Origin: Muribaculum intestinale | Lineage (GTDB): Bacteria; Bacteroidota; Bacteroidia; Bacteroidales; Muribaculaceae | Assembly: GCF_002201515.1 (NCBI RefSeq) | Contig: NZ_CP021421.1 | Span: 310,001 to 374,000, forward strand | Length of the DNA: 64,000 nucleotides | Direction of reading: 5' to 3' | Part shown: in pieces, positions 8,806 through 17,306 of the stretch | Layout: each line of letters starts with the position of its first letter | Position numbering within the stretch: position 1 is the stretch's first letter | Position numbers and translations under genes: made by a program | Notes under the pieces: model-generated | Told to the model about the DNA's origin: nothing | What the model saw: only the letters and a program-made list of their open reading frames with translations | Database searches by the model: none

Positions 8806-9945
8806 TTATTCGACTCTACGGGCGCCGTCGCTTACGATTACATCGTACACCACGGGCTCGTGACCGTACCTGGCATTGAATTTCTCTTTGGCAGTGGCGA
8901 TAAACGAGTCGTAGAGGTCGTCCTTCACCAGGTTGATGGTGCAGCCGCCGAAGCCGCCACCCATGATGCGCGAGCCGGTGACGCCACACTCCTTGGCTAT
9001 GTCATTGAGGTAGTCAAGCTCCTCGCAGCTCACCTCGTAAAGTTTCGACATGCCTTCGTGGGTCTTGTACATGCGGTCGCCTACAGTGTCATAGTCACCC
9101 TTCTGGAGAGCATCGCACACATCGAGCACACGCTGCTTCTCACCGATAACGTATACCGCACGGTTGTAGTCCTCCTCGCTTATCCGGTCCTTGATTTTCT
9201 CAAGGTCGGCCATCTCTGCGTCGCGCAGTGTCTCTACGCCGAGTGTACGGGCCACGTTCTCGCATGAGGCGCGACGTTTGTTGTAGGGAGAGTCGACGAG
9301 TTCATGCTTCACCTTCGAGTCGACAAGCACGAGCTTGTAGCCGTCGAGTTTGAAGGGAAAATACTCATACTCGAGCGAGCGGCAGTCGAGACGCATGAGA
9401 TGGTCCTTCTTGCCGAACACTGAAGCAAACTGGTCCATTATGCCGCAGTTCACGCCGCAATAGTTATGTTCGGTCGACTGGCCGATTTTGGCAAGCTCAA
9501 ACTTGTCAATCTTATTGTCGTTGAACATATCGTTGAGAGCGAATGCAAAACAGCTTTCGAGAGCTGCCGACGACGAAAGTCCGGCACCCAGGGGTACATT
9601 TCCGGCGAAAACGGCATCAAAACCGTTGACAACACCGCCACGCTTGATTATCTCGCGGCATACACCGAATATATAGCGGGCCCACTGCTGCTTGGGTGCG
9701 TCCTCCTCGTTGAGGCCAAACTCGGCATACTCGTTGATGTCGATGGAGAATACACGTACCTTGTCGGTACCGTTGGCCTTCATCTCGGCCATAATTACTT
9801 TATCTATCGCGCCGGGGAATACGAAGCCGCCGTTGTAGTCGGTATGTTCGCCGATAAGGTTGATACGTCCGGCCGATGCGTAAAGTGTGCCGGCAGTGCC
9901 GAAGCGATCCGCAAACACTTTGCGGATGTTCTCTTTCATGTCCAT
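8806..9945 (-). CDS. galK: Galactokinase
   Basis: 379 residues, GHMP kinase. It shows the galactokinase signature GRINLIGEHTDYNGGFVFPG (about 26-45), the ATP-loop VPLGAGLSSSAALE (about 115) and the C-terminal GGGFGGCTINLV motif. It phosphorylates galactose to galactose-1-phosphate. It is the first gene of the operon, with a TAAATTTG -7 box at 10029-10036 on the minus strand, about 85 bases upstream. An alternative start two codons later is possible. Confidence 0.96.
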   Translation of the reverse strand: MDMKENIRKVFADRFGTAGTLYASAGRINLIGEHTDYNGGFVFPGAIDKVIMAEMKANGTDKVRVFSIDINEYAEFGLNEEDAPKQQWARYIFGVCREIIKRGGVVNGFDAVFAGNVPLGAGLSSSAALESCFAFALNDMFNDNKIDKFELAKIGQSTEHNYCGVNCGIMDQFASVFGKKDHLMRLDCRSLEYEYFPFKLDGYKLVLVDSKVKHELVDSPYNKRRASCENVARTLGVETLRDAEMADLEKIKDRISEEDYNRAVYVIGEKQRVLDVCDALQKGDYDTVGDRMYKTHEGMSKLYEVSCEELDYLNDIAKECGVTGSRIMGGGFGGCTINLVKDDLYDSFIATAKEKFNARYGHEPVVYDVIVSDGARRVE

Positions 9946-10105
9946 GATGTTAGAAGCTGTTTTATTGGGTTAAGAATAAATTCCATAGGGTTGAGCAAAG
10001 CGAGATAATTATTTACAATCTCTCTTTGCAAATTTAATCATTTCTTTCGTAAATCTCCCACTAATCAGCCTTAATTTACGCAACAATCACGGCTCTTTCA
10101 TTTAA

Positions 10106-10454
10106 GAGCTTGTTTAATAATAAATGTTACCGTCAGGGCGGTCAGTCGGCGAGCAGATTTTCGCTCGCGATGAGGGAGATATGGGGCTCCATAACGACCG
10201 AAGAACGGGCGGAAATATGCCGGCGAATGGCCGACGAGAGGTAATTTGTTTCATATAGTTGATATATTTTTGCATTTACCTTACAAGCAGCCAAGAGATT
10301 GTATAGGTTATAAAGTTACCTTTTGTCTCGTATATCTTGGCCGCTTTTCGCCCTATTCCTCAGTCATGTACATAAAGTACACTCCTTCGTCACATGTCGA
10401 AAATCGCCTCAAGCTATACGACCCTGTCGGCAACATTTATTATTAAACAGGCTC
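10106..10454. mobile_element. MITE-like element, family 1 copy A (349 bp, TAA target duplication)
   Basis: Begins GAGCTTGTTTAATAATAAAT and ends with the near-perfect inverse ATTTATTATTAAACAGGCTC. It is flanked on both sides by TAA (10103-10105 and 10455-10457). It is the same length as, and about 96% identical to (13 differences counted by eye), the element at 52364-52712. A 66-codon frame inside is conserved in both copies but resembles no known protein. No transposase is encoded, so movement would need one in trans. A TNA-type 3-bp duplication is typical of part of the IS5 family. Confidence 0.85.
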
Positions 10455-10666
10455 TAAAAAAGAAATAGCACCAAGGGAAATCTTCCGGAACCACAATCCG
10501 GCACTGAACCCTCAATGCCATTATATCGCAAAATTAAAAACTTTTTTTAGACAACAGCAATTTATACCATTATTTATGCAATTCAGCCAAAAATATCAGA
10601 ATTTGATTTCAAAATAATAGCACGAAGTTATCTAAAAACACTTAAATTATGGGATATTAATCTCAA
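10455..10666. other. AT-rich intergenic remainder, nothing recognised
   Basis: Between the MITE-like element and the helicase stop the sequence is AT-rich with short A/T runs. No open frame, RNA gene or strong hairpin is visible. Confidence 0.5.
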
Positions 10667-12769
10667 CTACTTCTTGCGGCGGCGGGAGGCTGTGCGGAGC
10701 TTGCGGGCGATGGCGCGGTGAGTCGAGGCTGAGGTGTCGTCGCCTACCGACTCGTAGAGGTCGGCCATGCGGTCGTGGAGTTCGGGATTCTTGCCGTTAT
10801 TACCTGCCTCGGCCATGAGATAACGGTCGAGCGCTCCGGCCGGATCATTGACGCGATGGCATGCCTGACCGCCAATGAACAGGGCGTCCGACAATACCTG
10901 CGAATAATCCGTCACTCCTCCACGCGATGCCTTTTCATCTGATTCGCCGTTATCGGAATCTGCTGAAACGGCCACATGAGCCGAGGCCACTTCGACCGCT
11001 CGGTCAAAGCATACGAGAGCATCCTCATAGGCTCCGGCGTCGAAATATGTGCGTCCTTTCCCCATCAGCGCGCCGACATGGTCGGGGGCGAGACTGAGCG
11101 CCTTGTCGTAGTTGGCGATGACGGGCGTGGGATCCATCCCTTCGAGATGACACTCGTCGGCCATGGCCACATACTCGCCGGCAAGCTCAGAGAAGCGACG
11201 CTCATCGTCGGCCACACGCCGACGCAGAGTGTCAATTTCGTTGCCCATCCTCTCCACGCGCCGCAACTGCATGCGGGCAAACCTCATCATAAGCGCGTTG
11301 CCAAGCTCGTTGCGGCAACGCAACGCCTCGGTAAAATGGTCGAAAGCTCCCGCGAGGTCGCCTCCCCGCACCGCCTCCAGCGCGCGTGCATACTCGTCGT
11401 CGGCCCGGGCTCGCTCAAGGGCCGAGGCTATAAGCGCCGAATCGTTGAACGTATGGCTGAACCGCACAATGGCCGGATTTACAAATATATCCCTCTCGTT
11501 GATAGTGCTGACAAGACTCATTCCCTCCAGCGAACGGCATCGGCTGAGCGCCACATAAGCCTGTCCGCTGCTGAACGCGCCCTCGCCAAGGTCGATGCGC
11601 ACATTGCTGAAGGTCAGGCCCTGGCTCTTGTGGATGGTTAGGGCCCATGCCAGCTGCACGGGATACTGCGTGAAGGTGCCGCGCACATCCTCCTTTACTT
11701 TCTTCTCTTTCTCGTCGTAATAATAGCGCACATTCTCCCACACCGCAGGCTCCACATGATGCTTCTCGCCATCCTCGGTCTCTACGATAAGGGTGTCGTC
11801 GGAGGCCATGTAGACACGGCCGATTGTGCCGTTGACCCAACGCCGCTCGGCGTCGTTCTTCACAAACACCACCTGCGCGCCAACCTTCAGTGTCAGCTCT
11901 CGCGGATTGGGGAGCGAACTCTCAGGAAACTCACCGGAGACGATGCCGGTATATGTCACCTCGGGCACATCAAGGGCCGCAAGATGGCGGCTGTTGATTG
12001 AGTCGACCATGTCGCGGCGTGTGGCAAGAGTCATCAGCATCTTTCCGTCAGTGGCTCCACCTCCCGGTATCTCCGCCGGAGAGAGCCGGCTGTTGAGACA
12101 TATGATGTCTTCACGCGCCGGACGCCCCACCCTCACCCTGTCGAGCATGGATATAAACCCTTCGTCGTTCTGCCTGTATACCTTGCGCAGCTCTACAGGC
12201 ACAATCCTGAGCTCGGAGAATGCACGGGCGTTGAAAAAATAATTCTGACTGTAGAATCGGCCGAGGATATCGCGCATGTCGGCCGTCACTACCGGTTCGA
12301 GCTGAAAGATGTCGCCCACAAGCAACAGTTGCTTGCCGCCAAACGGCTCGCGGGTGTTTCCGGTATACACCCTTAGGATACGGTCGACAAAGTCGATGAT
12401 GTCGGCTCTCACCATCGATATCTCGTCGATGATTATAAGCTCGAGCTCCCGCAGCAACTTCACCTTGTCGCCATTATACTTCATGCGGCTCTTAAGATTG
12501 CGCGGCATGAACTCGGGGTCATCGGGTACTACCGGCTTGAACGGCAGATTGAAAAATGAATGAAGAGTCTGTCCGCCGACATTTACGGCCGCAATACCCG
12601 TAGGAGCAAGCACGACAAACTTCTTACGCGTGTGGGCACACACGTATTTGAGAAATGTCGATTTGCCGGTACCGGCCTTTCCGGTCATGAATACCGACTG
12701 GCGCGTATAGCTGACGAGTTTCCATACATTCTGAAACTCGGGGTTGTCCAGATCAATCTTCTGCTCCAT
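10667..12769 (-). CDS. Pif1/RecD-like superfamily 1 DNA helicase with C-terminal TPR region
   Basis: 700 residues. Walker A GKAGTGKST (about 31-39), Walker B IIIDEISMVRADI (about 110), motif III LVGDIFQLEPV (about 148), motif V ALTIHKSQGLTF (about 380) and motif VI AYVALSRCRS (about 405) define a Pif1-type 5'-3' helicase. After about residue 470 the protein becomes helical with TPR-like units (ALSLAPDHVGALMGKGRTYF, then AYEDALVCFDRAVEVA). It ends in a basic RKLRTASRRRKK tail that may bind nucleic acid. It appears monocistronic. The TPR fusion suggests protein partners, but none can be named. Confidence 0.9.
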   Translation of the reverse strand: MEQKIDLDNPEFQNVWKLVSYTRQSVFMTGKAGTGKSTFLKYVCAHTRKKFVVLAPTGIAAVNVGGQTLHSFFNLPFKPVVPDDPEFMPRNLKSRMKYNGDKVKLLRELELIIIDEISMVRADIIDFVDRILRVYTGNTREPFGGKQLLLVGDIFQLEPVVTADMRDILGRFYSQNYFFNARAFSELRIVPVELRKVYRQNDEGFISMLDRVRVGRPAREDIICLNSRLSPAEIPGGGATDGKMLMTLATRRDMVDSINSRHLAALDVPEVTYTGIVSGEFPESSLPNPRELTLKVGAQVVFVKNDAERRWVNGTIGRVYMASDDTLIVETEDGEKHHVEPAVWENVRYYYDEKEKKVKEDVRGTFTQYPVQLAWALTIHKSQGLTFSNVRIDLGEGAFSSGQAYVALSRCRSLEGMSLVSTINERDIFVNPAIVRFSHTFNDSALIASALERARADDEYARALEAVRGGDLAGAFDHFTEALRCRNELGNALMMRFARMQLRRVERMGNEIDTLRRRVADDERRFSELAGEYVAMADECHLEGMDPTPVIANYDKALSLAPDHVGALMGKGRTYFDAGAYEDALVCFDRAVEVASAHVAVSADSDNGESDEKASRGGVTDYSQVLSDALFIGGQACHRVNDPAGALDRYLMAEAGNNGKNPELHDRMADLYESVGDDTSASTHRAIARKLRTASRRRKK

Positions 12770-12773
12770 ACCC

Positions 12774-12781
12774 CAAAGTTA
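12774..12781 (-). promoter_or_regulatory. -7 box (TAACTTTG) almost touching the helicase start codon
   Basis: On the minus strand TAACTTTG ends 4 bases before the ATG at 12769. If used, the mRNA would be leaderless or nearly so. Confidence 0.5.
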
Positions 12782-12908
12782 GCAATCATTTCGTGCCTGA
12801 CCAAAATACTTGAAAAATCTTTTATGCCGCATCTATTGTTATTAAAATATCAGAGCATGTTAAAAATCTTTCTTTTAAACATGCACCAACATAAACTACT
12901 CACGCACT

Positions 12909-13943
12909 ATGTTTCACGACATTCTGTTTCTGATTCTCGGCCTCGTGCTCATAATAGCCGGAGGAAATTATCTTACCGACGGAGCCGTGTCGGTGGCCAA
13001 GCGGTTCGGCATATCGAGCCTTGTAATCGGTCTGACCATCGTGGCCTTCGGCTCTTCGACGCCGGATTTTGTAGTATGCTTCATATCTACGCTTTCCGGG
13101 AAATCCGAATTGGCGCTCGGCGACGTTCTCGGCGCCAACATCTTCGACATAACCCTCATAATCGGCATAATAGCCATGATTGCGCCGGTGAGAATCAGCT
13201 CGGAGATGGCTTTCAAGGACCTGCCGATGCTTGCATTGTCGTCAATCGCACTGTTTATATGCGGCGATGACCGTATAGTTGACGGCACGAATGTCAACAT
13301 TGTCAACCGCACCGACGGCCTGATGCTGCTGTCGCTATTCGTGATATTCATGTGCTACACCATGGAGATGGCCAGGTCGCACTCCACAAAGCCGATATCC
13401 ACACGCCCGAAAACGGCCGCCGCCATACCCCACCACAGCGTGGAGAAAGCCGAGGCCACCGAGGCCGACAACACCCGCCGGATGAAACCCTGGGTAGCTG
13501 CCGTGTGTATCGTGGGTGGCCTGGCGGCACTCGTATTCGGCGGACAATGGCTCGTCGACGGAGCATCCGGACTTGCCTGCCGACTCGGCATGTCGGAAGC
13601 GCTGATAGGCCTGACAATCGTAGGCATCGGCAGTTCGATTCCCGACCTCTCGACTTCGGTAATCGCCGCCATAAAGAAACAGCCCCAAATCGCAATCGGC
13701 AACGTAGTGGGTGCATGCATATTCAACGTGTTCTTCATAATCGGGCTGTGCTCCACGGTAAAACCGCTCAACGCCGGCAGCCTCACATTTGTCGATTTCG
13801 GCACATTGGTGCTCGGGTCGCTGCTGGTGCTGCTGTTCGGCGACGTGATAGTAAAGCGCACCATCACCCGTCTGCAGGGAGCCATACTCGCGGGTGTGTA
13901 TGTCGCCTATATGGTCTACCTTGTAGTCAACGCCGCAAGCTGA
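12909..13943 (+). CDS. Calcium/sodium antiporter (CaCA family)
   Basis: 344 residues with about ten membrane segments in two inverted halves. The alpha-repeat ion-binding motifs are GSSTPDFVVCF (about residue 48) followed by GDVLGANIFDI, and GSSIPDLSTSV (about 240) followed by GNVVGACIFNV. The halves are joined by a polar loop at about 160-195. It exchanges cations across the inner membrane. The alpha motifs have Asp where most family members carry Glu. AI-2E follows 40 bases downstream on the same strand. Confidence 0.92.
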   Translation: MFHDILFLILGLVLIIAGGNYLTDGAVSVAKRFGISSLVIGLTIVAFGSSTPDFVVCFISTLSGKSELALGDVLGANIFDITLIIGIIAMIAPVRISSEMAFKDLPMLALSSIALFICGDDRIVDGTNVNIVNRTDGLMLLSLFVIFMCYTMEMARSHSTKPISTRPKTAAAIPHHSVEKAEATEADNTRRMKPWVAAVCIVGGLAALVFGGQWLVDGASGLACRLGMSEALIGLTIVGIGSSIPDLSTSVIAAIKKQPQIAIGNVVGACIFNVFFIIGLCSTVKPLNAGSLTFVDFGTLVLGSLLVLLFGDVIVKRTITRLQGAILAGVYVAYMVYLVVNAAS

Positions 13944-13983
13944 CGCCCCACGCCATAACCCGCTGTCATCATACTGTAGTGCC

Positions 13984-15120
13984 ATGTCATCGTCCCGTCC
14001 ATATACCTTCGACCGTGTAGTGCGCATCCTTGCGTCAGTCCTGCTGCTTGCCGGCGGCATATGGTTTGTCAACTCTCTGCGCAACGTATTGCTCCCCTTC
14101 TGTGTGGCGTGCCTCATCGCCTACCTGCTTGAGCCTGCGGTTGAGTTTCTGCAACGCATACTGCATCTGAAGGGACGAGTCATACCTACACTGCTCACAC
14201 TCGCGGGAGTGAGCGCGCTGATAATTCTGGCCGGACACATATTCGTGCCCTCGATAATAAAAGAGATGCACCAGCTGGAGCATATCCTGCGCGCATCCTC
14301 GGGGAGCGACGTGCCCGTGCCGTTTGTGCCCGACAATATAATCGAGCCGATAAGGAGATGGGCCGCATCGCTCGATCTGAGCGACCTGTTGGGAAACGCC
14401 CGCATACAGTCACTCCTCAACAAGGGCACCAGCTTTGTGGCCGCCACTGTTGAGTTTCTGCTCCACACGCTCGAATGGCTGCTGACATTTGTCTATGTGA
14501 TATTCATTCTGATTGACTACCCTTCACTCATGGCAGGATTCCGACGTATGGTACCGATGAAGTATCGCCCGACAGTCTACCGCATAGAGGATGACCTGAA
14601 GGACAATATGAACCGCTATTTCCGTGGACAGATACTGATTGCCGGCTGTGCCGCCGTGTTCTACTGCATAGGATTTTCAATCGTAGGCATACCGCTCGCC
14701 ATTGTGCTCGGAATCACCGTGGGCATACTATACATAATACCATATTTCCAGTATGTCACCCTCATCCCGGTGACTCTTGTATGCCTCATCGACTCCATGA
14801 GCGGCAACGTGCGTTTCTGGCCCGAGCTTGGCCAGTGTCTGATTGTATATGCTGTAAGCCAATGTATCTGCGACTATATACTCACCCCGAAAATAATGGG
14901 CAAGACCATGGGACTCAATCCGGCCATCATACTGCTCGCCCTGTCGGTATGGGGGTCGCTGCTGGGGCTTATCGGCATGATTATAGCCCTGCCGATGACC
15001 ACTTTGCTGCTCGCATACTATAAGGAATACGTCATCGGTGTCCGTACCGCTTCCGCCGGTCAACAGCAGCCTCCACACAATCCCGACGGCGTATCGCGAC
15101 AGCCCGAGGGCAAATCCTGA
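13984..15120 (+). CDS. AI-2E family transporter (PerM-like inner-membrane protein)
   Basis: 378 residues, multi-spanning. It opens with a hydrophobic hairpin (ILASVLLLAGGIWFVNSLRN, then LLPFCVACLIAYLLEP), has the characteristic soluble helical insertion at about 90-160, and ends in the conserved C-terminal membrane block (LTPKIMGKTMGLNPAIILLA). The family includes TqsA and PerM, with varied or unknown substrates. It lies 40 bases after the antiporter, ahead of a strong hairpin. The last 25 residues are polar and Gln/Pro rich. Confidence 0.9.
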   Translation: MSSSRPYTFDRVVRILASVLLLAGGIWFVNSLRNVLLPFCVACLIAYLLEPAVEFLQRILHLKGRVIPTLLTLAGVSALIILAGHIFVPSIIKEMHQLEHILRASSGSDVPVPFVPDNIIEPIRRWAASLDLSDLLGNARIQSLLNKGTSFVAATVEFLLHTLEWLLTFVYVIFILIDYPSLMAGFRRMVPMKYRPTVYRIEDDLKDNMNRYFRGQILIAGCAAVFYCIGFSIVGIPLAIVLGITVGILYIIPYFQYVTLIPVTLVCLIDSMSGNVRFWPELGQCLIVYAVSQCICDYILTPKIMGKTMGLNPAIILLALSVWGSLLGLIGMIIALPMTTLLLAYYKEYVIGVRTASAGQQQPPHNPDGVSRQPEGKS

Positions 15121-15135
15121 CATACCTACACAGCA

Positions 15136-15166
15136 AAGGCGTTGCCTCTCAGAGAGGCAACGCCTT
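15136..15166 (+). terminator. Bidirectional intrinsic terminator
   Basis: Perfect 14-bp stem AAGGCGTTGCCTCT / AGAGGCAACGCCTT with a 3-base loop between converging genes (AI-2E on plus, fucosidase on minus). Confidence 0.75.
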
Positions 15167-15202
15167 GATATACATGCAGGCCGCAAATATGGCCTGTTCA
15201 GG

Positions 15203-17020
15203 TTATTCCTGTGTGAGGACAGTAATGTCGGCCCACGAGGGCGATACACCGGAGGCTCCACGGGTATCCTCCTTAAGATACAGTTTCATCACACGGGCAT
15301 CGACCGGAGTGGAGAATATGACAGTGCGCGGAGTGGGATTGTGCATGATATTGCCGAACTCGCCTGTTATGCCTGAAGGCACTGTCCAAGTGCCCCAGTC
15401 GGCACTTGTCTCGCATTTGTAGCGGTAGAGAGTGCCCGGACGGGCATCGGCATGAGGGGTATATATGAATCCGCTCACCTTTGTCACCTCGGGGAGAGAT
15501 ATCTGGATGGCATCGCCATGCAGAGATGCGGTAGCCCCGTCGACCGCACGGTATCCGGCGGGCACATTGGTGCTGTCGGCCTGCTCGGCAGCCGGCATCT
15601 CCACGAGATAGGCCTCCAGCGGCTTCATGTTGGGCTCGCCGCGGCTTGATGTAACGGTAAGCCTTACGGCATCGACAGTTATGGGATTGAACATCACTAT
15701 ACGCTTGTGGCCTATCGTGGTGCCGTCGGCTATCATGCGCCATTTGCCGCTGTTGAGCACCTCAATCATGAAGTCTTCAACACGCTGCCCCTTCGATATA
15801 TCCTCGCCTGCGACTACACAGTTGATTTCCGTCGGTTCGGGGAAGGCGATTATCGTGCCGGTCTCGCTCCTACCGGCCGGATTTGAGAAATTGGTGTCGA
15901 TCCACTCGCCCAGCTCCATCAGGCGCAACGAGTCGGCCGTGGCGATAAGTCCGCGCCTGTCGGGCGGTATGTTAAGCAGCAGGGTGGAGTTGCGCCCTAC
16001 CGACTGAAGATATATCTCGGCAAGCTCGCGCAGACTCTTTGGCTTCTCGTCGGGGTGGTAGAACCATCCCGGGCGTATCGACACGTCGACTTCCGACGGC
16101 CACCAGTGGAAACTCTCGGCCTTTGCCAGCAGCTCGCGGCTCCCGAGATCGGCCGACATGGCGTTGATGCCAAGCCTGGCGTTGGCCGCCTCGCTGTCGG
16201 GGAATATCGACGGCACAAGCGGAGTGACGCTCCACTCGGTAGTGCGGCCAAGCCCGCTCTCGTTGCCTACCCAGCGCACATCGTCGCCTGTGATGGCGAG
16301 CACGGCCTCAGGCTGCAGCTCCTCCATTACCCTGCGGAAGCGTTCCCAGTCATACTCCTGACGCTTGCCGTTGGGGCCCTCGCCGCAGGCTCCGTCAAAC
16401 CATACCTCGTCGATTTTTCCATATTTGCCGAGAAGCTCGCGCAACTGTGCCACAAACATGTCGTTGTAAGCCTCCGAATCGCCGTAGCATGGAGCATTGC
16501 GGTCCCACGGCGACAGATACAGACCGAGCTTCATGTCATATTTGTCGCAGGCTGCACGCAGGGCAGCCACCACGTCGCCCTTGCCGTCGAGCCATCCCGA
16601 CGAAGCCACCGAATGGCCGGTAGTGGCTGTGGGCCACAGACAGAAACCGTCGTGATGTTTTGCGGTAAGAATCACCAGTTTAAAGCCGGCCTTTTTAAGC
16701 GTCGACACCCATTGCTCGGCGTCGAGGGCCGTAGGAGCAAACACATCCGGGTTCTCAGTACCGTCACCCCATTCCCGGTCGGTAAACGTGTTTACTCCGA
16801 AATGCAGAAAGGCCGTAAGCCCGAGCTCCTGCCATGCAAGCTGCTGTGGAGTAGGCACAACCCTTGATGCGATATCGACCCGCTCTTCGGCCGTGGCGTC
16901 GGAGGGAATCTCTACACTCTTCTCATAGTATCTGTCATTACGCATGGCCCCGCATCCGCAGAGCAGCATGGCGCCGGCTGCGAACATCGCCGCTCGTCCG
17001 GGCATAATCCTTCTAATCAT
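15203..17020 (-). CDS. Alpha-L-fucosidase, GH29 lipoprotein with F5/8C-like domain
   Basis: 605 residues. The N-terminus MIRRIMPGRAAMFAAGAMLL leads to a lipobox (LLCGC), so it is a lipid-anchored envelope protein. The GH29 barrel spans about 50-370: FLHFGVNTFTDREWGDG at the start, ILTAKHHDGFCLWPT, and EVWFDGACGEG, whose Asp is the expected nucleophile. C-terminal beta-sandwiches (about 375-605) resemble discoidin/F5-8C carbohydrate-binding modules. It cleaves terminal alpha-fucose from glycans by a retaining mechanism. A TAACTTTG box lies at 17053-17060 on the minus strand. Confidence 0.93.
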   Translation of the reverse strand: MIRRIMPGRAAMFAAGAMLLCGCGAMRNDRYYEKSVEIPSDATAEERVDIASRVVPTPQQLAWQELGLTAFLHFGVNTFTDREWGDGTENPDVFAPTALDAEQWVSTLKKAGFKLVILTAKHHDGFCLWPTATTGHSVASSGWLDGKGDVVAALRAACDKYDMKLGLYLSPWDRNAPCYGDSEAYNDMFVAQLRELLGKYGKIDEVWFDGACGEGPNGKRQEYDWERFRRVMEELQPEAVLAITGDDVRWVGNESGLGRTTEWSVTPLVPSIFPDSEAANARLGINAMSADLGSRELLAKAESFHWWPSEVDVSIRPGWFYHPDEKPKSLRELAEIYLQSVGRNSTLLLNIPPDRRGLIATADSLRLMELGEWIDTNFSNPAGRSETGTIIAFPEPTEINCVVAGEDISKGQRVEDFMIEVLNSGKWRMIADGTTIGHKRIVMFNPITVDAVRLTVTSSRGEPNMKPLEAYLVEMPAAEQADSTNVPAGYRAVDGATASLHGDAIQISLPEVTKVSGFIYTPHADARPGTLYRYKCETSADWGTWTVPSGITGEFGNIMHNPTPRTVIFSTPVDARVMKLYLKEDTRGASGVSPSWADITVLTQE

Positions 17021-17052
17021 GTCTGTTAAAGTCGGTACTGTTAATTTTCTCC

Positions 17053-17060
17053 CAAAGTTA
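17053..17060 (-). promoter_or_regulatory. -7 box (TAACTTTG) for the GH29 gene
   Basis: TAACTTTG on the minus strand about 33 bases before the ATG at 17020. It matches TAnnTTTG. Confidence 0.55.
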
Positions 17061-17276
17061 GCATTTTTTTTGCATTAACACATAAATATAAGCAAATATG
17101 TGCATGTTTACCTCCATTTATCAAATCGGCTATACATAAAATGCAACCGTTTGTATTATACATCATGTCGGCTTTATTTTTTGCATGCTCTAACATTTGT
17201 AATTCGAAATCGTGCCATTCGTCGTAATTTGACGTCTATTTACACTTCTCTTAGTGATTGTTTCAGAAAAAATCAC

Positions 17277-17284
17277 TACCTTTG
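17277..17284 (+). promoter_or_regulatory. -7 box (TACCTTTG) for the glycogen-synthase-like gene
   Basis: TACCTTTG lies 22 bases before the ATG at 17307. It places transcription start downstream of the earlier in-frame ATG at 17100 and so supports the shorter protein. Confidence 0.65.
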
Positions 17285-17306
17285 CATCCAAATTTTTCAC
17301 ACTGAT

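Noticed and set aside
10246..10446. 66-codon frame in the 349-bp element (also at 52504-52704)
   Set aside because: Conserved in both copies, but so is the whole element; it runs into the inverted repeat and resembles no protein. Not called as a gene.
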